DNA of 64,000 nt. It comes from Domibacillus sp. PGB-M46. Lineage in GTDB: Bacteria; Bacillota; Bacilli; Bacillales; Domibacillaceae. The position numbers and the translations under genes were made by a program. The stretch lies in the NCBI RefSeq assembly GCF_022668875.1, contig NZ_JAKGCR010000014.1, forward strand, positions 1 to 64,000, read 5' to 3'. The notes beneath the pieces were generated by a model. The model was not told the origin of the DNA. It saw nothing but the letters and a program-made list of their open reading frames with translations, and did not search any database. The number at the start of each line of letters is the position of its first letter. Within the stretch, counting starts at the first letter, position 1. Below are positions 16,355 to 25,182 of this stretch, one piece after another.

Positions 16355-17771
16355 TTTCAATTCCTCCTTTGCGTGTTAAAAAGTATCGTTTAGCATTTTC
16401 ATAGCCAATATTGCGGACCATTTGTGCTAAAAATTCAATATCATTCACTGCTTTACCCTGTTCTGCCCATTCACCAAGTATGTTGCATACAATGCGGCGG
16501 AAGTAATCATGGCGTTCATACGAAATGAAGCTGCGTGAATCCGTCAGCATACCGATAAAATGGCTGAGCATCCCTACATTCGCCAGTGATTTCATTTGCT
16601 GCTCCATCCCGTCTATATGATCGTTAAACCACCAAGCGGAACCGAATTGAATTTTCCCCGGCACACCCGCTTCATAAAAATTGCCCGTCATGCCTGCCAG
16701 CACTGCGTTGTCTTTTGGATTTAAGTTAAACAGCACTGTTCTTGGCAGGCTGCCTTCTGTTTCAAGTGCATCCAGAAAACGGGACAAGCCTTCCGCCACA
16801 TCGCTGTCTCCTGGTGAATCAAACCCTGTATCCGGTCCAAGCTTTTCTTTCATCGGTGTGTTATTGCTGCGCATTGCACCTATATGAAGCTGCATCACCC
16901 ATTCTTTTGCCGCATACATTTTGCCAAGCTCTTTCAGAAGGAATGAGCGGTAGCGCAAGATCTCTTCTTCCGTTAGTGTTTCGTCATTCAGACGTTTGAC
17001 AAAGATTACTTCTGCAGTTTCTTTCGTTGTATCAATGTATACCATTTTTTGCACGTCGTGGTCGGATGCCCGTCCTCCTTGTTCGTGGAAGAAGTCAACA
17101 CGCTGCTGCAAGCCATTTAAAAAATCGTCAAACGATTCTACTTTAATACCCGATATGTCAGACAGCTTAGCGATCCATGACATAAATGCGGGACGTTCAA
17201 TGAATAAGGCACCATCCGGCCTGAATGTCGGTGCAACGGTGGTGTGGAACGTTTTATCCTCAGCTAGCAGCTTGTGATAGCGTAAATCTGATACCGGATC
17301 ATCCGTTGTGCCGACAAACGCCACATTGGATCGTTTGATAAAGTCACGCGGATAATAGCCTGGCTGCTGTAACTTTTCGTTGCATTCTTCCCAAATTTCT
17401 TTTGCTGTAGCCGGTGTCAGCAGCTTATCAATTCCGAAATATTTTTTAAGTTCCATATGTGACCAATGGTAAAGTGGATTACCGATTAAATATGGAACCG
17501 TCTCTGCCCAAGCCTCGAACTTTTCCCAGTCACCTGCTTTTCCTGTGATGCGCTCTTCTTCAATGCCATGCATACGCATCAGTCGCCATTTGTAATGGTC
17601 ACCGCCAAGCCAAAGCTGGGTAATATTTTTATACGGTTTGTTTTCCCACATCTCTTTTGGAACAAGATGGCAGTGAAAATCAAAAACTGGCAGGTCCTTC
17701 GCTGCTTTTTCATAAAGAACAACAGCTGTTTTGTTATATAGCAAGAAGTCTTTTGTCAAAAACGAAGTCAT
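16281..17771 (-). CDS. uxaC: Uronate isomerase
   Basis: 496 aa, amidohydrolase fold. Metal ligands His33 and His35 are in VFDFHCHLVPKEMW. Other family segments are WLGGDHYKWRLMR, GTTDDPVSDL, QLHIGAMRSNN and FGSAWWFNDH. It converts D-glucuronate to D-fructuronate (or galacturonate to tagaturonate). The ATG at 17771 has AAGGAGG at good distance; an extension to 17810 does not. The normal end is around ENAKRYF; about 25 more residues, low in complexity, come from reading through the start region of the next gene, a 74-base overlap. First gene of the operon, with promoter and operator just upstream. Confidence 0.96.
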   Translation of the reverse strand: MTSFLTKDFLLYNKTAVVLYEKAAKDLPVFDFHCHLVPKEMWENKPYKNITQLWLGGDHYKWRLMRMHGIEEERITGKAGDWEKFEAWAETVPYLIGNPLYHWSHMELKKYFGIDKLLTPATAKEIWEECNEKLQQPGYYPRDFIKRSNVAFVGTTDDPVSDLRYHKLLAEDKTFHTTVAPTFRPDGALFIERPAFMSWIAKLSDISGIKVESFDDFLNGLQQRVDFFHEQGGRASDHDVQKMVYIDTTKETAEVIFVKRLNDETLTEEEILRYRSFLLKELGKMYAAKEWVMQLHIGAMRSNNTPMKEKLGPDTGFDSPGDSDVAEGLSRFLDALETEGSLPRTVLFNLNPKDNAVLAGMTGNFYEAGVPGKIQFGSAWWFNDHIDGMEQQMKSLANVGMLSHFIGMLTDSRSFISYERHDYFRRIVCNILGEWAEQGKAVNDIEFLAQMVRNIGYENAKRYFLTRKGGIENGNSAGASKGHSGAENDESKTAIR

Positions 17772-17843
17772 GAGTATTTCCTCCTTAAATGAGTATACGA
17801 AATTTTGCAAACCCTTTCAAAACTAATAACTTTACTTCTTAAT

Positions 17844-17875
17844 TTAATTTGTTTACCAAACGAATTAATTATTTA
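17844..17875. promoter_or_regulatory. Operator-like site 1 (XylR/ROK type) at the uxaC promoter
   Basis: Imperfect palindrome AATTTGTTTACCAAACGAAT in a 32 bp block. The block aligns to 30635-30666 with about five to six mismatches. Lies directly downstream of the -10 of the uxaC promoter, a position suited to repression by the divergent ROK protein. Confidence 0.6.
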
Positions 17876-17882
17876 TGTGTAT

Positions 17883-17911
17883 AATTTAGCATGAGGCGGT
17901 TCATTCGTCAA
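17883..17911 (-). promoter_or_regulatory. Probable SigA promoter of the uxaC-lar operon
   Basis: On the minus strand TTGACG (17906-17911), 17 bases, TAAATT (17883-17888). The operator-like site follows immediately. Confidence 0.6.
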
Positions 17912-17970
17912 CAAAGAATCAACAAAGACTCTTTCTCTGTCTGTTTTATTACTCACACGACATGGTTTAT

Positions 17971-18019
17971 TGAGACAACGGCGTGATTTCTATATGTATA
18001 TGACAAACCACGCCGTCTT
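17971..18019. other. Hairpin in the divergent uxaC/ROK intergenic region
   Basis: ACGGCGTG and CACGCCGT arms flank about 29 bases, with no T-run on either strand. It lies within the 517 bp divergent control region, upstream of both promoters. Purpose unknown. Confidence 0.4.
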
Positions 18020-18171
18020 CCTTAGTTGAGAGTTTTTCCGCTCATACATCCACTTCGCATTCTTAGGCTCTCCAAATACTTTCCAAGTGTACACAATGTT
18101 TGACACTCCCGTAAAAAAACAATTTTTCTTCGCCTTTATAGGAAAACGGTTTCATATTTTTAAAATTTTTG

Positions 18172-18200
18172 TTTGTTCACTAAACTAACCATTGTATAAT
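18172..18200 (+). promoter_or_regulatory. Promoter of the ROK gene with overlapping operator-like site 2
   Basis: TATAAT at 18195-18200. A weak -35 (TTTGTT) begins at 18172. GTTTGTTCACTAAAC, a palindrome like sites 1 and 3, fills the -35/spacer region, suggesting autoregulation. Confidence 0.5.
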
Positions 18201-18288
18201 AACTGTATCATCTCTTTTTTAACGGGCCAATCACTCTTTTCTTTCGGGTAAAACCTGTATAATTAAGTGAACGAAGGAGGAATTTTTT

Positions 18289-19452
18289 ATGGCTGCAACC
18301 GGCGATGCCGCTTACATAAAACAAATTAACCGCTCGCTGATTTTACAGACAATCATTGAAGAAAAAATGATTTCGCGGGCAGATTTATCGAAATTGACAG
18401 CGCTGACCCGCGCGACCATCTCTGTGCAGGCGGCAGACTTGCTTGATGATGAGCTGGTTGTCGAAACCCAGCTTGAGCACCACTCTGTCGGCCGGCGTCC
18501 GATCATGCTGTCAATCAACCGGGAAGCCGGGTTTGCACTTGGCATTGATCTCGATTACGGAGCCATGACGTTTGCGCTGTCCGATTTGCTCGGCAAGCTT
18601 ATCTCGCTTGAAACCGTGCCGCTTGAATCTATGGATTATGATGATATCATTCAAACAGCGGCTCAGCAAATTGCCCGTTTTCAAGAACAGGCTTCTTCCA
18701 GCCGCTATGGCCTGGTCAGTGTCGTAGTCGGCGTCCACGGGCTTGTCACCCTTAAGGAAGAAGTACATTTTGTCCCCCGATTCGGCTGGAATAATATACG
18801 GCTGAAAGAAGATTTGGAACGGGCGGCTGGGCTTTCGATAACGATTGAAAACAATGCAAATCTCTGTTCATTGGCAGAGCGCGTGTTTGAGCATCATGAC
18901 GCGAAAAACCTGCTCGGTGCCAGCCTCTCTTCCGGCATTGGGCTCGGCATTATGATGAATGAGTCTTTTTTCAAAGGAGAAGACGGCTTTGCAGGCGAAC
19001 CCGGCCACATGATTATCGTCCCGAACGGCAAACCGTGCAGCTGCGGTAATAAAGGCTGCTGGGAACAGTATGGCTCGGAGTCTGCTTTTTACCATGAACT
19101 CGCCGAGAAAAAAGGCCGTGACCGCGTTAACCATGACGATGTGCGCAACTGGCTGCAGGAGGAAGACAAAACAGTTATCGAGATGATAGATTCGTTTATT
19201 TTTTATTTAAGTGTCGGCTTAAACAACATGATCAACTTGTATAACCCGGCTGTCGTCGTGCTGAATAGTGAACTGCTGCGCATATATCCGGAAGCGGTAG
19301 CGCGCATTGAAGAAAATTTAGTGTCGAACATCAGCCATTACAAGCATCTCCACGTATCGAACCTCGGTAAACAAGCCTGTGTGCTGGGGGCGTGTGCACT
19401 TGGCATTAAACAGTTTTTTCAAATTCCCACTCTTCAACTTGAAGCCGAGTGA
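18289..19452 (+). CDS. ROK/XylR-family transcriptional repressor of the uronate regulon
   Basis: 387 aa. N-terminal winged helix-turn-helix (SRADLSKLTALTRATISVQA, residues 27-46) is followed by a ROK sugar-kinase-like domain with GEPGHM and the zinc-binding CSCGNKGCWEQY. The start is GGAGG-supported. The architecture matches Bacillus XylR. Divergent from the uxaC operon, with two XylR-like operators in between and a third before the TRAP transporter. The likely inducer is a uronate or pathway intermediate; the kinase-like domain probably only senses it. Confidence 0.9.
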   Translation: MAATGDAAYIKQINRSLILQTIIEEKMISRADLSKLTALTRATISVQAADLLDDELVVETQLEHHSVGRRPIMLSINREAGFALGIDLDYGAMTFALSDLLGKLISLETVPLESMDYDDIIQTAAQQIARFQEQASSSRYGLVSVVVGVHGLVTLKEEVHFVPRFGWNNIRLKEDLERAAGLSITIENNANLCSLAERVFEHHDAKNLLGASLSSGIGLGIMMNESFFKGEDGFAGEPGHMIIVPNGKPCSCGNKGCWEQYGSESAFYHELAEKKGRDRVNHDDVRNWLQEEDKTVIEMIDSFIFYLSVGLNNMINLYNPAVVVLNSELLRIYPEAVARIEENLVSNISHYKHLHVSNLGKQACVLGACALGIKQFFQIPTLQLEAE

Positions 19453-19526
19453 CTCCCTCCAACTAATTGTTGCCCAATTTTTTGGAGAGGTTCACAGAGC
19501 AGATGAATAAGCAGCATATTTAAATA

Positions 19527-19563
19527 TTAAAAGGACTCTTCACACATGGAAGAGTCCTTTTAA
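19527..19563. terminator. Bidirectional terminator between the ROK gene and nikR
   Basis: Perfect 15-base arms (19527-19541 and 19549-19563), TTAAAAGGACTCTTC and its complement, with A- and T-rich ends serving both convergent genes. Confidence 0.9.
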
Positions 19564-19567
19564 TACA

Positions 19568-19984
19568 CTAATTTTTTACAGGCGCCACCGTAAATTTCCC
19601 ATAATTGACCCCTTTTAATGAAATAAGCTGATCACTTAAAGCACGGAGCTTTTTTGCTTGTCCTTTGACAATAATCAGCTCCAGGCAGTTATCGTGATCT
19701 AAATGAAAATGAGTAGTCGCTAAAATCTCATGATGCATGCTGTGCTGAATCCTTGTCATTTCCTCAAGCAGGTTGCGCTGATGATGATCATAAAAAAGCA
19801 GAATGCTTCCAGCCACTGTCTGCTCTCCTTCTTCCCATAACTGCGCGGTCATGGCTTCACGCGCAAGATCCCGTACCGCTTCTGACCGGTTTTCATATCC
19901 TTTTGTTCGAATAAATTCATCAAACCGCCGCAAAAGCTGCTCATCCATTGAAACCCCGAATCTCTTTAGTTCTGACTGGCTCAT
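19568..19984 (-). CDS. nikR: NikR, nickel-responsive repressor
   Basis: 138 aa. N-terminal ribbon-helix-helix (RFGVSMDEQLLRRFDEFI) and C-terminal ACT-like domain. The high-affinity nickel ligands of NikR (E. coli H76, H87, H89, C95) are all present, shifted by five: H81, H92, H94 and C100 in MHHEILATTHFHLDHDNC. NikR represses nickel uptake genes when Ni is replete. Its start overlaps the stop of the binding-protein gene by 4 bases, so it is co-transcribed as the last gene of the transporter it should control. Confidence 0.95.
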   Translation of the reverse strand: MSQSELKRFGVSMDEQLLRRFDEFIRTKGYENRSEAVRDLAREAMTAQLWEEGEQTVAGSILLFYDHHQRNLLEEMTRIQHSMHHEILATTHFHLDHDNCLELIIVKGQAKKLRALSDQLISLKGVNYGKFTVAPVKN

Positions 19985-21552
19985 TGTTTATCCCACTCTT
20001 CTATGTTCCACATTACTCCAAACCCATGATGACCAAGAGTTCGCGTTTTAATGCCCGTAACAGATTTATTAACACCGTACATCGCTTCTAAATAAACAAG
20101 AAAGTTAAATGGCGGATTTACTGCCAGCTCTTCTTGAAATTCTTTATAATACGTGTTTCTCTCCTCTTGGTCCGCTGTTGTGCGTGCCTTTGTGATCATT
20201 TCATCCACTGCTGCATTTTGATAGCCGCCAAAATTATAGAGCCCGTCTCCAATTTGGCTGCTGTGAAAAATCCGGTACGTATGATCGTCCGGATCAAACT
20301 CACTTCCCCAGCCAATTAAAAAGCTGTCGACACTCGTATAATCAATCGACTGTTTTTCCATCGGCTTTGGTATAACGTGAATGCCAAGCGGCTTTAACTG
20401 CCCTGCCGCCACATTTGCCAGTGCCACTCTCACTTTGTCATGTATTGGTGAAACAAGCTCAAACTCAAAGCGCTGCCCGTCTTTTTGCAGAATGCCGTCT
20501 TCTCCCTTCGTCCAGCCCGCTTTACTTAAAAGTTCCGCCGCTTTTTTAGGATTATAGGTATACGCGTCTTTCTGCGGTGCATCTGCCCATGATTTTTGAA
20601 GCGGGCCAAATGCTGATTCTCCCTTGCCAAACAACACACCTTTGATCATATCTTCTCTATTGACAGCCAAGTTTAATGCCTGGCGCACAGCAGAATCCCT
20701 AAACAGCGGGTTTCGAAGGTTATACATAATGGCCCGGTAATCGGCCGTTGGAATATCATAAACTGTATATGGGTCACTTTCTTTTACCGCATTTGCCTGT
20801 CCTGGTTCGAGCAGTGCCAGATCGATTTCTCCCGTTTTAAGCTGAACCGCCCGGGTGTTAGAATCGAGCACCGGCTTAAACACCACTTCATCCAGCTTTG
20901 CTTTTGTGCCATAAAACTGGTCATTCCGTTCAACAATGATCGTTCCATCCGGATTCCATTCTTTCAGCTTAAAGGGACCATTTCCGACCGGCTGCTGGTT
21001 AAAATCCGCTTCATTGATATTTTCATTTTCGAGTAAATGCTTGGGCACAATGCCGACTTTCAGTTTGTCTAACAGCGGCGGGAAAGGGTGCTTCAAGGTA
21101 ATTTTCACTTTATATTCTCCGACTGCTTCAACCGATCCAATTTCACTAAAATCACCGGCAATCGGCGTGTTCGTAGCCGGATCAAGGATTTTTTCCAGTG
21201 TAAATACCACATCCTCAGCTGTCACAGGTTTTCCGTCTTCCCAATTGGCGTCTTCTCTCATTTTAAATGTATATACCAGCTGATCTGCTGAGACTGTCCA
21301 ATCTTCTGCCAAATCTGGCACAATTTCATTTGACTCGGTCGGCTTCGTCAGACCGCGAAATAACAAGGCATCAATCTCCTGGCTTTCATCTAGAACAGGA
21401 TTCACCTGTTCCACTTCTGCTTCCATTCCGTAAACGAGCTGCTTCTTCTCTTCAGAGGAAGAGGCGTTTTTTTCGGCCGAAGAACAGCCAGCCGCCAGCA
21501 GGACACTGGCAGCGGCTAATATTGCCGCCGCTTTCCGGTTAATACAGTGCAT
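19981..21552 (-). CDS. nikA: Nickel/peptide-type ABC transporter substrate-binding lipoprotein (NikA type)
   Basis: 523 aa family-5 solute-binding protein. Signal peptide ends in the lipobox LAAGC (Cys23), so it is anchored outside the membrane. Family segments: FKMREDANWEDGKPVTAEDV and LNLAVNREDMIKG. A His-His near the C-terminus (LGHHGFGVMWN) could bind a nickel chelate. The operon with NikR supports nickel rather than oligopeptide uptake. It overlaps the upstream ATPase gene by 14 bases. Confidence 0.88.
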   Translation of the reverse strand: MHCINRKAAAILAAASVLLAAGCSSAEKNASSSEEKKQLVYGMEAEVEQVNPVLDESQEIDALLFRGLTKPTESNEIVPDLAEDWTVSADQLVYTFKMREDANWEDGKPVTAEDVVFTLEKILDPATNTPIAGDFSEIGSVEAVGEYKVKITLKHPFPPLLDKLKVGIVPKHLLENENINEADFNQQPVGNGPFKLKEWNPDGTIIVERNDQFYGTKAKLDEVVFKPVLDSNTRAVQLKTGEIDLALLEPGQANAVKESDPYTVYDIPTADYRAIMYNLRNPLFRDSAVRQALNLAVNREDMIKGVLFGKGESAFGPLQKSWADAPQKDAYTYNPKKAAELLSKAGWTKGEDGILQKDGQRFEFELVSPIHDKVRVALANVAAGQLKPLGIHVIPKPMEKQSIDYTSVDSFLIGWGSEFDPDDHTYRIFHSSQIGDGLYNFGGYQNAAVDEMITKARTTADQEERNTYYKEFQEELAVNPPFNFLVYLEAMYGVNKSVTGIKTRTLGHHGFGVMWNIEEWDKQ

Positions 21553-23122
21553 ATTCTTCTACCTCTTTCTGTTTCGTAATATATAAGGACTGGACAGACT
21601 CAATCAGTTTTTTTGTGTATGGGTGCGCTGTATGAAGTAACTGTCCGGCAGTGACTTCATCAAGGATCTCCCCGTCTTTCATGACGAGAATACGATGGCA
21701 TATTTTAATAGCTGCCCGGATATCGTGCGAGATAAAGAAAAAAGCGGTCCCTTTTTCTCTTTGAATCTCTTGAATCAGCTCGATCATGGCTGCTTGAGCC
21801 TGCAAATCCAGATTCGCAAATGGCTCATCTAAAATAATCAATTCCGGTTCTACTGCCAGCGCCCGTGCCAATGCGGCCCGTTGGCACATGCCCCCAGACA
21901 GCTGGTGCGGGTACATAGACAGGACTGATTGGTCGAGCCCCGTTTGGTGAAGAACTTCCGTAATACGCTTGTTCTTATCGTATTCTTTCCAATAATCGAG
22001 TCCCTCGCCAATAATTTGTTTCATAGTCCACTGGGCATTAAAAGAGGCAAATGGATCTTGGTTCACCCACTGAATGCCCCGGCGAACTGGCTGATCTCCA
22101 TGCCAGACGAACCGCCCGCCATCCATTTTTTCTACCTGAAGCAGCAGGCGGGCCAGTGTGCTTTTTCCGCCGCCGCTTTCGCCGATTAACCCGACGATTT
22201 CTCCTTTGCGTATCACGAGGGATACATCACAGACCGCCTGATTCGCTGTCTGGCGGATCAACCCTTGTTTTATGTACTTTTTATCTGCATGCTCCATTTC
22301 TAAAAGCACCGTTTGTTTATGTGGGTGAAGGGCTTTATTTTCACTTATTAACCAGTTATACTGCTCCACCAGCTGTTTTGTATAGGCTGTTTTCGGTGTG
22401 TACAAGATGTCTTGGGTCGTCCCGTGTTCAGCTACCCTTCCTTTTTCCATCACCATGACCTCGTCTGCCATTTCGTGCAGGACACCGAAATCATGTGTGA
22501 TCAGCAGTATTGTACCGCCTGACTTCTGCTGCCAATTTTTCATCAGCTTTAAAAGATCCGACTGCGTTTTGGCATCCAATGCGGTTGTCGGTTCGTCGGC
22601 AATCAGCAGCTGCGGATTAAGCGACAGGGCAATCGCCAGCTGCACACGCTGCCGCATGCCGCCGGATAGTTCATCAGGGTAAGAGGCATACACCCTTTCG
22701 GCCTCTTTCAGCTGAACACGGCGAAGCAATTCAATCGCATAAGTTTTTATTTCTTTCCTCGTCATCGCTGTATGAGCGGACAAAACATCGAAAAAGTGAC
22801 TGCCAATTGTCCGAATCGGATTAAACGTCTGCCAGGAGTCTTGAAACACAACCCCTATCTTTCTTCCAATAAGCAGCTGTTTTTCCCGTAAAGGAAGGGC
22901 CTCAAGCCTTTCTCCCTGGAATAAAACCGATCCTGTTGTTTTCTCCATGCCGGCCGGCAGCAAATCTAGAGCGGCTTTGACGGTCACACTTTTTCCTGAA
23001 CCGCTCTCTCCGATAAGTGCGGTTATTTTCTTTGCAGGTATCTGGAATGAAACTGATGACAAAAGAGGATGATTCTGCCGCATGACAGACAATTCTTTTA
23101 CTTCCAAACAAACCGTTTCCAT
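21539..23122 (-). CDS. nikDE: Fused nickel/peptide ABC transporter ATPase (NikD-NikE)
   Basis: 527 aa with two complete ABC domains in one chain. First: Walker A GESGSGKSVT, signature LSGGMRQRVQLA, Walker B LLIADEPTTALD. Second: GESGGGKSTLARLL, LSGGMCQRAALARAL, LIILDEPFANLD. In E. coli NikD and NikE are separate. Fusion fixes the stoichiometry. Works with the two permeases directly upstream; the start lies within the nikC end (25-base overlap). Cytoplasmic side of the membrane. Confidence 0.92.
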   Translation of the reverse strand: METVCLEVKELSVMRQNHPLLSSVSFQIPAKKITALIGESGSGKSVTVKAALDLLPAGMEKTTGSVLFQGERLEALPLREKQLLIGRKIGVVFQDSWQTFNPIRTIGSHFFDVLSAHTAMTRKEIKTYAIELLRRVQLKEAERVYASYPDELSGGMRQRVQLAIALSLNPQLLIADEPTTALDAKTQSDLLKLMKNWQQKSGGTILLITHDFGVLHEMADEVMVMEKGRVAEHGTTQDILYTPKTAYTKQLVEQYNWLISENKALHPHKQTVLLEMEHADKKYIKQGLIRQTANQAVCDVSLVIRKGEIVGLIGESGGGKSTLARLLLQVEKMDGGRFVWHGDQPVRRGIQWVNQDPFASFNAQWTMKQIIGEGLDYWKEYDKNKRITEVLHQTGLDQSVLSMYPHQLSGGMCQRAALARALAVEPELIILDEPFANLDLQAQAAMIELIQEIQREKGTAFFFISHDIRAAIKICHRILVMKDGEILDEVTAGQLLHTAHPYTKKLIESVQSLYITKQKEVEEYALY

Positions 23123-23952
23123 CCTGCTGACTCCTTTCTAAGATGAGGTACTTTCAGACGATCCTGCAGCCAGTCACCGATAAAAAGGATAGAAAGGATC
23201 GTCAGCATCAAGCTTACTCCCGGGAAAACGGCCAGCCACCAGGCACCGCCAAGCAAAAAGCCTTGAGCCCCCATCAGCATGTTGCCCCAGGAAGGTTCAT
23301 GCGGAGGGATGCCTATGCCTAAAAAGCTGAGAGTGGCTTCTGCTAAAATCGCGTGACTGATGCCGCTGACAGACAATACAGCAATAGTCGGCCAGCACCG
23401 CGGCAAAAGATGCCGGAATAATAAGTGAAAAGCCGAGGCGCCCAAAACGGTCGAGGCCTGAATAAAGACCTCTTTTTTTAACATTATAATTTCGGTTCGG
23501 ATCAGCCGGGCTGCCACCATCCAGCTTGTAAAACTAATGACAAAAATAATGGACAGCATACCCGGTTTTACTAACAGCTGAAGGCCAATCATCAATATCA
23601 ATCCTGGAATACTTAAGAGTGCATCTACTATTCTCATTAGCAAGCGGTCTATAACCCCGCCTGCAAATCCGCTGACTGCGCCGTACAATGTACCGGCTAT
23701 GACAGAAACGATCATTGCAGCTGTGCCCGCAAGCAGCGACACCCGGCCGCCATGTAAAAGCCGGGACCAGCTGTCTCGTCCAAGTTCATCTGTTCCCAGC
23801 AGATGAGTCCGGCTCGGCGGCTCCAGGACATGGTTCATGTCAACAGCCTGCGGATCATAAACAGATAAAACAGGTGCAGCAGCCGTCAACAAAATAAGGC
23901 CCGCCATATAAAAAAAGGCCAGTTTAACCTCCCAAGCTAATGTCCTATTCAT
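23098..23952 (-). CDS. nikC: ABC transporter permease, NikC type
   Basis: 284 aa with about six membrane helices and the DppC/NikC N-terminus (LGTDELGRDSWSRLLHGGRV). The coupling segment includes ASTVLGASAFHLLFRHLLPR. Forms the membrane channel with NikB. Start codon overlaps the nikB stop (TAATG). Confidence 0.92.
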   Translation of the reverse strand: MNRTLAWEVKLAFFYMAGLILLTAAAPVLSVYDPQAVDMNHVLEPPSRTHLLGTDELGRDSWSRLLHGGRVSLLAGTAAMIVSVIAGTLYGAVSGFAGGVIDRLLMRIVDALLSIPGLILMIGLQLLVKPGMLSIIFVISFTSWMVAARLIRTEIIMLKKEVFIQASTVLGASAFHLLFRHLLPRCWPTIAVLSVSGISHAILAEATLSFLGIGIPPHEPSWGNMLMGAQGFLLGGAWWLAVFPGVSLMLTILSILFIGDWLQDRLKVPHLRKESAGWKRFVWK

Positions 23953-24914
23953 TATTTCGCCCCTCTTATCTGGCTGCGGAGCCTTGGATTCATCGCTGCC
24001 CCTATGACATCAATGATAAAATTCACCGTAATAACCGCAGTCATGCTCAGTAAAATCGCAGCCATTAGAACCGAATAGTCATGATCCAGCGCTGAATCAA
24101 GGGTTAGACGCCCTAAACCAGGCCATGAAAAAATGGTTTCAACCACAACCGTTCCAGCCAGTGCAGAAGCAAGAGAGGCACCTGCATAGGAGAAATAAGG
24201 CATGAACGCATTTGGAACGATATGCCGCCACAAAATAACCCGTTCTGAAATGCCCCTGGCCCGTAAGGCCGTAATAAAAGGCTGTTCCTTTACAGCCATT
24301 ACATGGTTTCGCAGAAGCCGGATATAGTAGCCAATGTGTGAAACCGCTAATATGAAGGCTGGCATGACCACATAAGGCAGCTGTGCTGTGATTCCCCCAG
24401 TACCTGTTCCGGATGTAGGCAGCAGGCCAAGGCTAACAGAGAAAAAAAGCATAAGAAGAAGCGCCAGCCAGAACGACGGAATAGACATAAACAGAAAACT
24501 AACCACCGTTATCACATAGTCAACAGACGACCGCCGCCGCAACCCTGAAATAATGCCTGGCAAAAAAGAGAAGAGAAAAATAAGCAGCTGAGAAACGATA
24601 AGAAGCAGAAATGTCGGCTGCAGTGTCCGGCCAATGACTTCTCTTACATCCTCTCCCGTACTGGATGAAGTTCCCCATTCCCCTTGCACAGCGCGTGAAA
24701 GCCATTGCATATATTGAGCAGGCAACGGTTCATTCAGCCCGAGATTTTCCGAAATACGAATCCGTTCCGCTTCGCTTAGTTTTTGATACTCTCCTCCATA
24801 TACAGCCACTGCTGGGTCTCCCGGAAGCATTCGTATAAAAAGAAAGCAGCAAATACTCCCAATAAAAAGAACAAGACACGCTTCATAAAAGCGCTTTAAT
24901 ACAAATAAAATCAT
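23952..24914 (-). CDS. nikB: ABC transporter permease, NikB type
   Basis: 320 aa with about six membrane helices and the DppB/NikB N-terminus (RMLPGDPAVAVYG). The EAA-like loop reads RARGISERVILWRHIVPNA. First gene of the nikBC-DE-A-R operon, whose genes all overlap. The upstream 268 bases contain an ATCGT-AGC-ACGAT palindrome (~24960-24972) that could be a regulatory site. It does not match the E. coli NikR operator. Confidence 0.92.
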   Translation of the reverse strand: MILFVLKRFYEACLVLFIGSICCFLFIRMLPGDPAVAVYGGEYQKLSEAERIRISENLGLNEPLPAQYMQWLSRAVQGEWGTSSSTGEDVREVIGRTLQPTFLLLIVSQLLIFLFSFLPGIISGLRRRSSVDYVITVVSFLFMSIPSFWLALLLMLFFSVSLGLLPTSGTGTGGITAQLPYVVMPAFILAVSHIGYYIRLLRNHVMAVKEQPFITALRARGISERVILWRHIVPNAFMPYFSYAGASLASALAGTVVVETIFSWPGLGRLTLDSALDHDYSVLMAAILLSMTAVITVNFIIDVIGAAMNPRLRSQIRGAK

Positions 24915-25122
24915 TACCCTTCACTTCCAGTCTGGCAATCATGTTACATTACTTAACTATCGTAGCACGATCATTAATGTGCAGGAAGTTTTTTTCGGAA
25001 CTTATCAGAAAGCGTCATCGGCAAATCTTCTTTTTTGTTTTAACACAATACTTCACAAGATTAAAAAAAGCGCTGCTTTTAAAATAGGCAGCACAAGTTA
25101 TTGATCCAACTCCAGAATAATA

Positions 25123-25144
25123 GGGTACCACTTGTGTGGTACCC
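25123..25144. terminator. Terminator after the GH31 gene
   Basis: Perfect GGGTACCAC/GTGGTACCC hairpin, 39 bases after the GH31 stop. T-rich sequence on both sides. Confidence 0.7.
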
Positions 25145-25182
25145 ATGTTTGTTTCGTTAACCATTTCTCTAAGAAAAAACTT

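Noticed and set aside
19465-19500. Further copy of the dispersed hairpin repeat (GGAGAGGTTCACA)
   Set aside because: Only about 13 bases match and no hairpin partner is present.
24940-25000. E. coli-type NikR operator before nikB
   Set aside because: No GTATGA-N16-TCATAC pattern is found; only an ATCGT/ACGAT palindrome that cannot be assigned.
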